Of a stretch of DNA of 64,000 bases, positions 32,375 to 41,614 are shown piece after piece (the stretch's first letter is position 1; every line of letters begins with the position of its first letter). The stretch spans positions 4,154,001 to 4,218,000 of the forward strand of contig NZ_JACHMB010000001.1 of assembly GCF_014204795.1 (NCBI RefSeq). The letters are read 5' to 3'. The notes beneath the pieces are model-generated. The model was not told where the DNA came from. It did no database searches and saw nothing but the letters and a program-made list of their open reading frames with translations. The position numbers were made by a program, and so were the translations under genes. Origin of the DNA: Nonomuraea jabiensis (GTDB lineage Bacteria; Actinomycetota; Actinomycetes; Streptosporangiales; Streptosporangiaceae).

Positions 32375-35001
32375 CGCGCACCTTCGAAGAAGTCGTCCAC
32401 GATCCTGGCGGCCGCGTCGCCCCGCTCGTCGGCGCACCACAGGTCGCGGAAGGCCGCGTACCGGCCGGCGTAGGCGGCGTGCAGGCCGGGCAGCCGCCTG
32501 AGCGCGTCCACCAGCTCGGCGGTGGTCGTCACGCACGGGCCCGGCGCGATGGCGGGCAGGTCGTGGTAAACGCCGCGCTCGGCCAGCCGGTAGTCGTCCC
32601 AGTCGTCGATGTAGAACAGCATCGGCTTGCCGGTGAGCGCGTAGTCGCACATCACCGAGGAGTAGTCCGTCAGCAGCGCGTCCGAGGCCAGCATCAGGTC
32701 GTTGATCTCGGGGTACGAGCCGGCGGACCGGACGAAGTGCTTGAGGTGCTCGGGCGGGCTGTAGCGCTCGACCGGGTGCGTACGCAGGATCACCACCCAC
32801 TCGCGGGCCAGCTCGTCGGCCAGCAGCTCCAGATCCACCCGTACGGACTGGCCGCTGCCCTTGGCGTGATCCCTGTACGTAGGCGCATAAAGCAGGATTT
32901 TTCGCCCGGGTGGGATCTCCAGCCGCTCCCGCACGTGATCGGCCGGCTCGGCCCGTACCAGCGCGTCGCACCGCGGCGTCCCGCACCGGTAGACCTTCCC
33001 CGCATAGCCGTTGGACGGCAGGAACACCCGCGAGAACTCGGCGCTCGGCGAGACCAGCGCGTCCCACCGCGCGACCGCCGCCCGCCACTGCGCCCGCGGA
33101 CCGTCGAAGTCGGTACGCAGGTCGGGCGCGTCGAACCCGATCGACTTGATCCCCTGCCCGTGCCAGGTCTGCAGGTAGCGGGTGCCGTGCGGCTTCGGGT
33201 AGTCCAGCGGGAACCCGTGGCTGTCCACCCAGATCCCGGCCCTGGCCATCGTCCAGACGTAGGCCCAGCTCCCGCGCCGGACGAGCCGCGCGTCGGGCGG
33301 GAAGTTCCGGCGGCCCCTGGCCACCGACCAGACCACGTCGATCGGCAGGTCGCGGCGGCGCAGTTCCTCGTAGATGGCCCGGGGGCTGCCGCTGTAGCCC
33401 TTGCCGACGTCGGACTCGAACAGGGCGAGGTTCTGCCGGGGCGGCACCACCTTGATGAGCAGCTTGTAGGCCCGCAGCTTGTTCGCCGGCGTGTTGAGCC
33501 GGCTCATCAGGGCCCGCTTGACCCGCCGCAGCGCCGAGCGGGTGACGGAGTCGGGGCGTACGCACAGGTACGCGGCGTACCCCTCGGCCTTGACCGTGCA
33601 CCCCGGCAGCTCGACCGGCCGCAGCCGCGGGTCGGCGAGGATGCGGTCGGCCGTGGTGTGCCCGTCGGAGGTCCTGGTGAAGACGATGCGCGGCTCGCAC
33701 CTGCCCGTGGGCCTGCAGACGACGTCGGTGACGTACCCTCCGCCGCCGGACGGCTGCGGCTTTATCGGGATTTTTAGGGATCCGAGCGCCAAGTGCGCCG
33801 TCCAGCCCAGCGGCAGCGCCCCGAACGGGTCGTACGTGCGTATGGTCATCCGCACCCGGTCGCCGTCCGGGATGATCTCTGTCAGCTCGTGCCGCAGCCT
33901 GGACTCGGAGAAGGGCAGCTCGGCCAGCCGCAGCTTCGTGATGTCCATGCCGGGCGAGACCGTCGTCCCCCAGTACGTGCGCCCGTTCAGCCGCACCGCC
34001 GACCGCGGGGCGGCCCTCGGCCCGGTCAGCGAGGCCGCGGCCACCCGCAGGTCCTCGGCCCGGTCGTCGAGGATGAGCTGGCAGCAGACCCGGTCCAGCG
34101 GCTCCAGCTCCTCCAGCACCCAGCGGGGCATCTCCTCCAGGTACGGCCGGACCACCGCGGCGAACTCCTTGATCCACACCAGCTCCCGCGCCGGCAGCGG
34201 GTTGAGATAGACCCGCAGGTCCTGGCGCACGAACCGGCGCTGCCGCTGGGGCACCAGGTCCCCGGCCCCCTGGGCGCGCAGGACGTCGTCGCTCCGCCGG
34301 GCCGCGATGACCCGCTGCCGCACGTTCTCCAGGTCGTCGACGCCCAGCGAGATCGAGTCGTTCGTCGCCGCCCGGTGCCAGAGGTAGACCGTCCACGGCA
34401 CGATCGCGAACCTGCGCGAGAGCGCGTACAGCCCGGTCGAGAAGACGTGGTCCTCGTAATGGATGTCCTCGGGGAAGCGCAGCGCGTGGTCCCGCAGCCA
34501 GCCGACGTCGTAGAGCTTGTTCGTGCTGAAGCAGTCGAGGAACAGGTCGGGCTCCTGGCGGATCCCCGCCACCACCCTCCGCCTGGCGAACAGCCCGGGA
34601 TAGTACGGTCTCAGCCGCCCGCTCGACTCGAACAGCCGCGAGATCTGCCCCGACACGAAGTCGGCCCCGGTCCGCTCGATCTCGGTGAGCAGGCTCTTGC
34701 AGGCGTGCCGGGGCAGCTCGTCGTCGCTGTCGAGGAACATCACGTACGGCGAGGCCGCGGCGTCGAGCCCGTCGTTCCTGGGCGCGCCGCAGCCCCCGCT
34801 GTTGACCTGCCTGCGCAGGTAGAGCACGCGCGGATCGCTGTCCATGAGCCGGGCGGCCACCTCCGGCGTGCCGTCCGTGCTCGCGTCGTCCACGATGATC
34901 ACTTCGAGGTCGCGCAGGGACTGCCCGAGCACCGAACGCACGGCCCTGGGCAGGCGGGCCGCGTCGTTGTAGGAGATCACGACCACCGTGCAGTCCGGCA
35001 T
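32371..35001 (-). CDS. GT2 fused to a TagB/TagF-type glycerophosphotransferase domain
   Basis: The 876-residue protein joins two enzymes. Residues 1-300 are GT2: CTVVVISYNDAARL, IIVDDASTDGTPE and FLDSDDELPRH. Residues about 500-876 are a CDP-glycerol glycerophosphotransferase-like domain: QTWHGQGIKSIGF, RKILLYAPTYRDH, ILRTHPVERY, TDYSSVMCDYAL and GKPMLFYIDDWDDY. Such domains polymerise teichoic-acid phosphodiester links. Start ATG 35001 follows GGGGGG by 6 nt. It is the strongest evidence that the locus makes a phosphate-containing wall polymer. Confidence 0.88.
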   Translation of the reverse strand: MPDCTVVVISYNDAARLPRAVRSVLGQSLRDLEVIIVDDASTDGTPEVAARLMDSDPRVLYLRRQVNSGGCGAPRNDGLDAAASPYVMFLDSDDELPRHACKSLLTEIERTGADFVSGQISRLFESSGRLRPYYPGLFARRRVVAGIRQEPDLFLDCFSTNKLYDVGWLRDHALRFPEDIHYEDHVFSTGLYALSRRFAIVPWTVYLWHRAATNDSISLGVDDLENVRQRVIAARRSDDVLRAQGAGDLVPQRQRRFVRQDLRVYLNPLPARELVWIKEFAAVVRPYLEEMPRWVLEELEPLDRVCCQLILDDRAEDLRVAAASLTGPRAAPRSAVRLNGRTYWGTTVSPGMDITKLRLAELPFSESRLRHELTEIIPDGDRVRMTIRTYDPFGALPLGWTAHLALGSLKIPIKPQPSGGGGYVTDVVCRPTGRCEPRIVFTRTSDGHTTADRILADPRLRPVELPGCTVKAEGYAAYLCVRPDSVTRSALRRVKRALMSRLNTPANKLRAYKLLIKVVPPRQNLALFESDVGKGYSGSPRAIYEELRRRDLPIDVVWSVARGRRNFPPDARLVRRGSWAYVWTMARAGIWVDSHGFPLDYPKPHGTRYLQTWHGQGIKSIGFDAPDLRTDFDGPRAQWRAAVARWDALVSPSAEFSRVFLPSNGYAGKVYRCGTPRCDALVRAEPADHVRERLEIPPGRKILLYAPTYRDHAKGSGQSVRVDLELLADELAREWVVILRTHPVERYSPPEHLKHFVRSAGSYPEINDLMLASDALLTDYSSVMCDYALTGKPMLFYIDDWDDYRLAERGVYHDLPAIAPGPCVTTTAELVDALRRLPGLHAAYAGRYAAFRDLWCADERGDAAARIVDDFFEGAR

Positions 35002-35111
35002 CCCACGTCCCCCCGCTGGTCCAACCACCTGCGGAAATGGGACTTCCCCCAGCTCGGGCGAAGTGTCCGGACTTGATGGAGTATTTGCTGAAAATCAGCC
35101 CTTCAAGGCGA

Positions 35112-35822
35112 TCAGCGCCGCAGCCGGCGGATCACCCACACGATCACCAGCAGCGCCACGAGCGCGCCCGCGACGGGCGCCAGGCGCTTCACCAGCGGCT
35201 GCCCGGCGATCTCCAGCAGGTCCAGCGCCTCCTCGTCGGCCGTGCGGGAGGTGCGGGTCGTGCCCGCGGGACGCGACTCCGGCTCTGGCGGCGCCGGCAC
35301 CGCGGTCAGGTGCCGCTCTTCCTCGTGCCGCTCTTCTTCTGGGCCCGGCGCGGGAGTGACCTGCTCCACCGTGGGCTCGGACAGCAGGTCGGCCAAGTTG
35401 GCCGCGAACTTCTCGATGAGCCTGCCGCCGACCTCGGCCATCACGCCGCGCCCGAACTGGGCGGGCCGGCCGGTCACGTTGAACGACGTCTCCACGGTCA
35501 CCTTCGTGGCCTCCTCGACCGGCGCCAACCGGGCCTTGACCGTGGCCGAGGCCGTGCCGGAGCCCCGGGCCTCCTTGCCGGACGCCTGGATGGTGAGCGT
35601 GTAGGAGTCCTTGTCGACGTCCTCGAACCTGGCCGAGCCCTTGTAGGTCACCACGATCGGGCCGACCTTGACCTTCATCCGGCCGGTGAACTCGTCACCC
35701 TCGAAGATGTCCAGCGTCGCCCCCGGCAGGCAGGGCGCGACCCGTTCGACGTCGAGCAGCACCGCCCACGCCTGCTCGACCGGAACTGGAACAGTGAATT
35801 CGTGCTCGAACCGCATCGCCAT
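35112..35822 (-). CDS. coxG: CoxG-like SRPBCC protein with C-terminal anchor
   Basis: The 236-residue protein has a SRPBCC (CoxG) domain over residues 1-150 (FEHEFTVPVPVEQAWAVLLD, VAPCLPGATLDIFEGDEFTG, FNVTGRPAQFGRGVMAEVG) and one membrane helix at about 214-231 after an acidic linker. CoxG anchors the CO dehydrogenase enzyme complex at the membrane in form I systems. AAGGAG precedes ATG 35822 by 8 nt. It is 83 bp from the medium subunit gene on the same strand. Confidence 0.85.
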   Translation of the reverse strand: MAMRFEHEFTVPVPVEQAWAVLLDVERVAPCLPGATLDIFEGDEFTGRMKVKVGPIVVTYKGSARFEDVDKDSYTLTIQASGKEARGSGTASATVKARLAPVEEATKVTVETSFNVTGRPAQFGRGVMAEVGGRLIEKFAANLADLLSEPTVEQVTPAPGPEEERHEEERHLTAVPAPPEPESRPAGTTRTSRTADEEALDLLEIAGQPLVKRLAPVAGALVALLVIVWVIRRLRR

Positions 35823-35905
35823 CGATCCGCTCCTTTTCCCGCTGGTTGCGACACTACGTCGAGGCGGGGGCGCCCCGGAAGAGGCGCCCCCGCTGACCTG
35901 GGTGG

Positions 35906-36760
35906 TCAGGGAGCTCCGGCCGCCGTGCGTACCGCGCGGTGGGTCAGGACCCTGGCCAGATGCCGCCGGTAGTCGGGCTGTGCGTGCAGGTCGGACGGCG
36001 GCGAGGTGCCGGCCGCCGCCTCCTCGCACGCCTGGCGCACCTGGTCGCCCAGCTCCACGCCCTCCAGGGCGGACTCGGCGGCGTGGGCGCGCAGCGGCGT
36101 CGAGCCCATGTTCGTCAGCCCGATCCTGGCCTCGGCGATCGACCCGTTGGAGCGCCTGACGGCGGCGGCCACGCCGACGATCGCCCACGCCTGGGCGGTC
36201 CGATGGAACTTCTCGTAGTGGAAGCCCCAGCCCGCCCCCAGCTTCGGGAGCTTCACCCCGGCCAGGATCTCGCCGGGACCCAACGACGACTCCCAGTAGT
36301 CGACGAAGAACTCGGCGGCCGGGATCTCCCGCTCACCCTCCTGCGACCTGGCCACGAACACGCCGTCCAGCGCCAGCACCACGGCCGGCAGGTCGCCCGC
36401 CGGGTCCGCGTGGGCCAGCGAGCCGCCGAACGTGCCGAGGTGCCTGATCGCCGGATCCGCCACCTGGGCGGTCGCCAGCGCGACCAGCGGGCAGTCGGCC
36501 CGGACGACGCCGGAGTGCAGGACCTCGTCGTGCGTGGTCATCGCGCCGATGAAGACGTGGTCGCCGCGGTCGTGCACGCCCTTCAGCTCGGGCAGCCGGC
36601 CGACGTCGACCAGCTTCGACGGGTACGCCATCCGCAGCCGCATCAGCGGCAGCAGCGACTGCCCGCCCGCCAGGACCTTGGCGTCCTCGTCGGAGGCGAG
36701 CTCCTGGCAGGCCTCGGCCAGCGAACCCGGCCGCACGTAGTCGAACTGCGCGGGGATCAT
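35906..36760 (-). CDS. coxM: Molybdenum hydroxylase FAD-binding (medium) subunit
   Basis: The 284-residue protein has the PP-loop FAD motif VLAGGQSLLPLM (29-40) and TFGGSLAHADPAGDLP for the second FAD loop, then a CO-dehydrogenase flavoprotein C-terminal domain. It passes electrons between the iron-sulfur subunit and an acceptor. ATG 36760 overlaps the stop of the large-subunit gene by 4 bp (ATGA). Confidence 0.9.
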   Translation of the reverse strand: MIPAQFDYVRPGSLAEACQELASDEDAKVLAGGQSLLPLMRLRMAYPSKLVDVGRLPELKGVHDRGDHVFIGAMTTHDEVLHSGVVRADCPLVALATAQVADPAIRHLGTFGGSLAHADPAGDLPAVVLALDGVFVARSQEGEREIPAAEFFVDYWESSLGPGEILAGVKLPKLGAGWGFHYEKFHRTAQAWAIVGVAAAVRRSNGSIAEARIGLTNMGSTPLRAHAAESALEGVELGDQVRQACEEAAAGTSPPSDLHAQPDYRRHLARVLTHRAVRTAAGAP

Positions 36761-39186
36761 CGCCGTGCTCCTTCCAGCGTCCGATCCTGCGGCGCCCGAT
36801 CCTGTAGGGCCCTCCAGACGCGTTCGGGCGTGCACGGCATCTGCACGTCGCGGATGCCGCGCGGGCGTAGCGCGTCCACGACGGCGTTCACGACGGCCGG
36901 GGTCGAGGCGATCGTGCCCGCCTCGCCCACCCCCTTGACGCCCAGCGGGTTGCTGGTCGCCGGCGACTCGGTCCGGTCGAGCTGGAACGCCGGCAGGTCC
37001 GCCGCCGACGGCAGCAGGTAGTCGGCCATCGTCGTGGTCAGCAGGTTGCCCTCGGCGTCGTAGACGGCCTCCTCGAACAGCGCCTGCGCGATGCCCTGCG
37101 CGATGCCGCCGTGTACCTGGCCCTCGACGATCAGCGGGTTGACGACCTTGCCGACGTCGTCGACCGCCACGTACGAGCGGATCTTCACCATGCCCGTCTC
37201 GGTGTCCACCTCCACCGCGCACAGGTGGGTGCCGTGCGGGAAGGAGTAGTTCTCCGGGTCGAACGTGGCGTCGGAGTCGAGCCGCGCCTCCACGCCCTCC
37301 GGCAGGTCGTGCGCCGTGAACGCGGCGTAGGCCAGCTCCTGGATGGTCTTCTGCGCGTCCGTGCCCCGTACCTTGAACGCCCCGGCCGCGTACTCCAGGT
37401 CGTCGGGCGAGCACTCCAGCACGTGCGCGGCGAGGCGGCGGGCCTTGTCCTTGACCTTCTCGCACGCCTTCAGCACGGCGATGCCGCCGACGACGAGCGA
37501 GCGCGAGCCGTAGGTGTCCATGCCCTTGTGCGCGATGGCCGTGTCACCGTGCAGCACCGTGACGTCGTCGAACGGCACGCCGAGCGCGTCGGCCGCGATC
37601 TGGCTCCACGACGTCACGTGGCCCTGCCCGTGCGGCGAGGTGCCGGTGATGACCTCGACCTTGCCCGTGGGCAGCATGCGCACCGAGCCGTGCTCCCAGC
37701 CGCCGGCGCCGTAGTTCGCCTCGCCGAGCATCCTGGACGGGGCCAGCCCGCACATCTCCGTGTACGTGCTGACGCCGATGCCGAGCTGCACCGGGTCGCC
37801 CCGGTCACGCCGGTCGGCCTGCTCCGCGCGCAGCTTGTCGTAGCCGAACAGGGCCAGCGCCTTGTCCGTGGCCGCCTCGTAGTTGCCCGAGTCGTACGTC
37901 AGGCCGGAAATGGTGGTGTACGGGAACTCGTCGTGCTTGATCCAGTTGCGCCGGCGCACCTCCACCGGGTCCAGCTTCAGCTCGGCGGCCAGCTCGTCCA
38001 TCACCCGCTCGATGCCGAACGTGGCCTCGGGCCGCCCCGCGCCCCGGTAGGCGTCCGTGGGCATCTTGGTGGTGAACACGCCCGTGCAGCCGAACTCGTA
38101 CGCGTCCATCTTGTAGATCGCGTTGAACATCGACGCGCCGAGCAGCGGGATGCCCGGCGTGACCAGCATCAGGTACGCGCCCATGTCGGCCAGCAGGTCG
38201 ACCTGCAGCCCGCGGATGCGCCCGTCGGCCTCGGCGGCCAGCCGGATGTGCTGGATCTGGTCGCGGCCGTGGTGCACGGTCAGGTTGCCCTCGGAGCGGG
38301 ACTCGGTCCACTTGACCGGCCTGCCGAGCTTGCGGGCGAGCAGCAGGCAGAGCACCTCTTCCGCGGTGACCTGCAGCTTCGAGCCGAACCCGCCGCCCAC
38401 GTCGGGCGCGATCACGCGGATCTTGTGCTCGGGGATGCCGGTCACCACGGCCAGCATGACCCGCAGGACGTGGGGGATCTGCGTGGCCGACCAGATCGTG
38501 AACGCGTCGCCGTCGGTGTCGGCCAGGACCGCCCGCGGCTCCATCGCGCTCGGGATGAGCCGCTGCTGGATGTAGGTCCGGTCGATGACGACGGGGGCGT
38601 CCCTGAACGCGGCCTCGATGTCACCGGAGTTGATCTTCACGCTGAACGCCTTGTTGCCCGCCTCGTGCACCTTCGGGCTGCCGTCCGTCAGCGCGTCGTT
38701 CATGTCGAGGACCGCGGGCAGCTGCTCGTACTCGACGTCGATGGCCTCGAGCGCGTCGGCGGCGCGGTAGCGGTCGGTCGCGATCACGCAGGCCACGGCC
38801 TCGCCGACGTACCTGACCTCGGACACCGCCATCGGCGGGTGGTCGGGGATGACGATGTCCTCGCTCACCGGCCACGCGCACGGCAGGCTGCCCTGCTCGG
38901 CGGCGAAGTCCTGGCCGCTGAAGGCCGCCACGACCCCGGGCAGCTCGCGCGCGCCCGAGACGTCGACCCTGGTGATCCGGGCGTGCGCCATCGGGCTGCG
39001 CAGGAACATCACGTGCAGCAGGCCCGGGCGGGACAGGTTGTCCGTCCACTGCGTGCGCCCCGTGAGGAGCCGTGCGTCCTCCTTGCGCCGGCGCGGCCTG
39101 CCCACCTCGGACGTGCCCGCGGGCTCGTTGATCTGATCGCTCTGCTCTATCTGCTCGGCGACCATGCCGGTGTCGATCTCGCTCAT
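36757..39186 (-). CDS. coxL: Molybdenum hydroxylase large subunit, form II (CODH-like)
   Basis: The 809-residue protein belongs to the xanthine oxidase family and binds Mo-molybdopterin cytosine dinucleotide. Motifs include APDVGGGFGSK, GTSPHGQGHVT and the Mo-ligating Glu region VKGVGEAGTIAS near the C-terminus. The active-site loop at 379-385 reads AYRGAGR; form I CO dehydrogenases carry AYxCSFR with the Cu-binding Cys. That Cys is absent here, so CO oxidation is not predicted; a hydroxylase for another substrate is likely. ATG 39186 overlaps the small-subunit stop. Confidence 0.88.
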   Translation of the reverse strand: MSEIDTGMVAEQIEQSDQINEPAGTSEVGRPRRRKEDARLLTGRTQWTDNLSRPGLLHVMFLRSPMAHARITRVDVSGARELPGVVAAFSGQDFAAEQGSLPCAWPVSEDIVIPDHPPMAVSEVRYVGEAVACVIATDRYRAADALEAIDVEYEQLPAVLDMNDALTDGSPKVHEAGNKAFSVKINSGDIEAAFRDAPVVIDRTYIQQRLIPSAMEPRAVLADTDGDAFTIWSATQIPHVLRVMLAVVTGIPEHKIRVIAPDVGGGFGSKLQVTAEEVLCLLLARKLGRPVKWTESRSEGNLTVHHGRDQIQHIRLAAEADGRIRGLQVDLLADMGAYLMLVTPGIPLLGASMFNAIYKMDAYEFGCTGVFTTKMPTDAYRGAGRPEATFGIERVMDELAAELKLDPVEVRRRNWIKHDEFPYTTISGLTYDSGNYEAATDKALALFGYDKLRAEQADRRDRGDPVQLGIGVSTYTEMCGLAPSRMLGEANYGAGGWEHGSVRMLPTGKVEVITGTSPHGQGHVTSWSQIAADALGVPFDDVTVLHGDTAIAHKGMDTYGSRSLVVGGIAVLKACEKVKDKARRLAAHVLECSPDDLEYAAGAFKVRGTDAQKTIQELAYAAFTAHDLPEGVEARLDSDATFDPENYSFPHGTHLCAVEVDTETGMVKIRSYVAVDDVGKVVNPLIVEGQVHGGIAQGIAQALFEEAVYDAEGNLLTTTMADYLLPSAADLPAFQLDRTESPATSNPLGVKGVGEAGTIASTPAVVNAVVDALRPRGIRDVQMPCTPERVWRALQDRAPQDRTLEGARR

Positions 39187-39665
39187 GGCGCCGTCACCGC
39201 CCGCCCCATCTCCTGCGCGCCCCGGCGCACGGCCTTGACGATGTTGCAGTAGCCGGTGCAGCGGCAGAGATTGCCCTCCAGGCCCTCCCTGATCGCCTCC
39301 TCCGAAGGCTCGGGATCCTCCCTGAGCAGGTCTATCGCGGCCATGACCATGCCGGGGGTGCAGTAACCGCACTGCAGCGCGTGTTCTTCGTGGAAGGCCC
39401 GCTGCATCGGGTGCATCGACCCGTTGACGCCCAGGCCCTCGATCGTGAGGACCTCGCAGCCGTCGGCCTGCACGGCGAGCACGGAACAGCTCTTGACGCT
39501 CTTGCCGTCGAGCATGACCGTGCAGGCGCCGCAGTTGCTGGTGTCACACCCGATGGGGGTGCCGGTCTTGCCCAGCCGCTCTCGTAGCAGATGTACGAGC
39601 AGGAGCCGCGGCTCCACGTCCTCCTCGTACTTGATCCCGTCGACGGTGACGGTGATTCGGGGCAT
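39183..39665 (-). CDS. coxS: Molybdenum hydroxylase [2Fe-2S] (small) subunit
   Basis: The 160-residue protein carries two [2Fe-2S] clusters: a plant-type cluster with C40, C45, C48 and C60 (GCDTSNCGACTVML), and the second with C99, C102, C134 and C136 (QCGYCTPGM, LCRCTGYC). It links the Mo centre to FAD. GGAGG lies 5 nt before ATG 39665. It is the first gene of the four-gene unit. Confidence 0.93.
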   Translation of the reverse strand: MPRITVTVDGIKYEEDVEPRLLLVHLLRERLGKTGTPIGCDTSNCGACTVMLDGKSVKSCSVLAVQADGCEVLTIEGLGVNGSMHPMQRAFHEEHALQCGYCTPGMVMAAIDLLREDPEPSEEAIREGLEGNLCRCTGYCNIVKAVRRGAQEMGRAVTAP

Positions 39666-39736
39666 ACGTCCTCCCTCAGGAGCAGGGGATCGGCGGACAC
39701 ACCCGAACCTACGCCGGTGTCTTTCCCGGTCAAGGG

Positions 39737-39940
39737 TTACTTACCGCGAACCACCCTGGCGATGATCGCCACCAGCCCCGCGAACGCCAATCCCAGCACC
39801 AACACCCCGATCAGGACCAGCGGATCCGTGATCGCGCGTGTCACTATGAGAATGCCCAGAACCACGAAGAGCACACCGCTGAGCAGGGCCATCCAGTCGG
39901 TGCGGTGGAGGCGTCGCGGCCTGTCGACCTCACGCGGCAC
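39737..39940 (-). CDS. Small two-TM membrane protein
   Basis: The 67-residue protein has two hydrophobic segments (about 17-34 and 40-61) and a basic N-terminus. GTG 39940 is supported by GGAGG 7 nt upstream, and it overlaps the end of the PspC gene by 11 bp. It is likely cotranscribed with it and may help membrane-stress sensing. No domain is recognised. Confidence 0.75.
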   Translation of the reverse strand: MPREVDRPRRLHRTDWMALLSGVLFVVLGILIVTRAITDPLVLIGVLVLGLAFAGLVAIIARVVRGK

Positions 39941-41501
39941 GCCGCACCTCCATGTCGCCGAGCCCGCCCCGCAGGTTGAGGACGATGGTCGAGACCTTGC
40001 CGTCCGGCTCGACCTCCGGCTCCAGCACCTTGTCGTACCGCACGTCCACGCCGCCCCTGACCGAATGGTCGAGCTTGATGTCGCCGACCTTGTTCGTGGC
40101 GTGCACCTCGATCCTGGCCGTCGGCGGCACGACCACCACCAGCTCGCCCATCGTCACCGCCGCGTTGAACGTCACCTCGGCCCCCGGCGTCAGCTTCAGC
40201 TCCGACAGGTCCAGCCGCCCGTCGCCGACGCCGACGTCGTACAGGATGCTCGACTGGGTCACGCTGGTCGGCGTCCAGTCCGACTCGCCGATGTTCCTGG
40301 GCACGCCCCCGAGCACGAAACCCAGGGCCACGACGACCGCCACCAGCGTCCCCGCGGCCACCAGCCCGGCTCCGCGGCCCCACCAGGCGGCGACCAGCAG
40401 CCCGGCGCCGATCGTGATGAGCAGGGCGCCGCCGACGATGGTCGGGCTCACTCCGGCGGCCGACCTGGCTTGGACCGCCACGACGATCCCTCCAATGATG
40501 ATTGCCAGCAGGATGGTGATGGCGCCGATGAACGACTTCGGGCGCGGCTTCCGTTCCTTCTTGGGGACCGGACGGCCGTACAGGACGGGGTCGTACGGCG
40601 AGTAGCCTGCTGCCCGCTTGGCCGGGTCGAGCGGCTGGTAGGGGCCCTTCGGCGCGAACGGCTCGCCGTAGGGGGAGTAGTCGGCGCGGGTTCTGGGCTG
40701 CGGCTGGTACGAGGGGACGCGGTGCTCGGCGGTGACCTTGGTGTCCTCACCGGTGGGCGCCGGCGGCACGGCCTCGTGCATCCGGGTCGGCGGCTCCGGC
40801 CCCCGCTCCTCACCGACCTCCCGAGCCGTCTCCGCTTCCTGGACCGGCTCCGCTTCCTGGACCGTCTCCGCTTCCTGGACCGGTTTTGGAACGGCCGGCT
40901 CCTTGACCGGCGGTGGCGCCGCGGCGGGCGTGGCGACCGGGGGTGGCGCCGGCCGTGCTCCCTCCGGGGAAGGCATGGACGCGACCGGCGAGGGCCCTGC
41001 CGGGGGCGTGGGCCTGACCGGCGGGGCCTCGGTGGCAGCACTCGTCTGCCTCCTGCTCAACCGTTCGGGCATCGAACGGGCCAGCCCCAGCAGGTCCACC
41101 CCGCTGGAGTGGGCGGCGAGCAGCGAGACGGCGAGCAGCACGGCCACCACCAGGGTGCCGGTGTCGAGCCACACCGTCGCCAGGTTGAGCGCCAGCCCGA
41201 ACGCCATCACCGCCGTCATCAACGCCATCACGGTTTCGGCGTCGAAGTCCCGGCGCGTCCACTGCTCGATGATCCCCGGCTTGCCGTTCGGCTCCTTCAT
41301 CAGCAGGAACGCCGCGAGATAGAGGAACAGGCCGATGCCGGAGCCGAGCAGAAGCACGGCGAAACCCACGCGGAACACCACGGGGTCGATGCCGGTGTGC
41401 CGCCCGAGACCGGAACAGACACCCATGAGAATGCGCCCCTCGCTGCTACGTTGCAGCGACCGGGGCGGGGCGGCCGGTTCTCTGGGTGGAGCTTCTGTCA
41501 T
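39930..41501 (-). CDS. PspC-domain membrane protein with C-terminal beta-rich domain
   Basis: The 523-residue protein starts with a PspC domain (about 15-75: GRILMGVCSGLGRHTGIDPVV). A long Pro/Glu/Ala-rich linker (150-270) with VQEAE repeats follows, then four membrane helices and a C-terminal beta-rich region (DLSELKLTPGAEVTFNAAVTM, VVVPPTARIEVHATN) of the LiaF/toast-rack type. It faces a PspC-fused histidine kinase gene across 113 bp. Actinobacterial pairs like this are thought to sense envelope stress. Confidence 0.87.
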   Translation of the reverse strand: MTEAPPREPAAPPRSLQRSSEGRILMGVCSGLGRHTGIDPVVFRVGFAVLLLGSGIGLFLYLAAFLLMKEPNGKPGIIEQWTRRDFDAETVMALMTAVMAFGLALNLATVWLDTGTLVVAVLLAVSLLAAHSSGVDLLGLARSMPERLSRRQTSAATEAPPVRPTPPAGPSPVASMPSPEGARPAPPPVATPAAAPPPVKEPAVPKPVQEAETVQEAEPVQEAETAREVGEERGPEPPTRMHEAVPPAPTGEDTKVTAEHRVPSYQPQPRTRADYSPYGEPFAPKGPYQPLDPAKRAAGYSPYDPVLYGRPVPKKERKPRPKSFIGAITILLAIIIGGIVVAVQARSAAGVSPTIVGGALLITIGAGLLVAAWWGRGAGLVAAGTLVAVVVALGFVLGGVPRNIGESDWTPTSVTQSSILYDVGVGDGRLDLSELKLTPGAEVTFNAAVTMGELVVVVPPTARIEVHATNKVGDIKLDHSVRGGVDVRYDKVLEPEVEPDGKVSTIVLNLRGGLGDMEVRRAA

Positions 41502-41614
41502 GTCACCATCGTGGACCTACGCGTGGTGTGCTCGCATCCGGGACACCCCTGACCCGACCCGGGGGTTGTTCCCTGATGCCCGAAGTGCCCCCGACATGTG
41601 ACTATGGCGATGTT

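Noticed and set aside
36757..39186. True CO dehydrogenase
   Set aside because: The form I active-site motif with the Cu-binding Cys is replaced by AYRGAGR.
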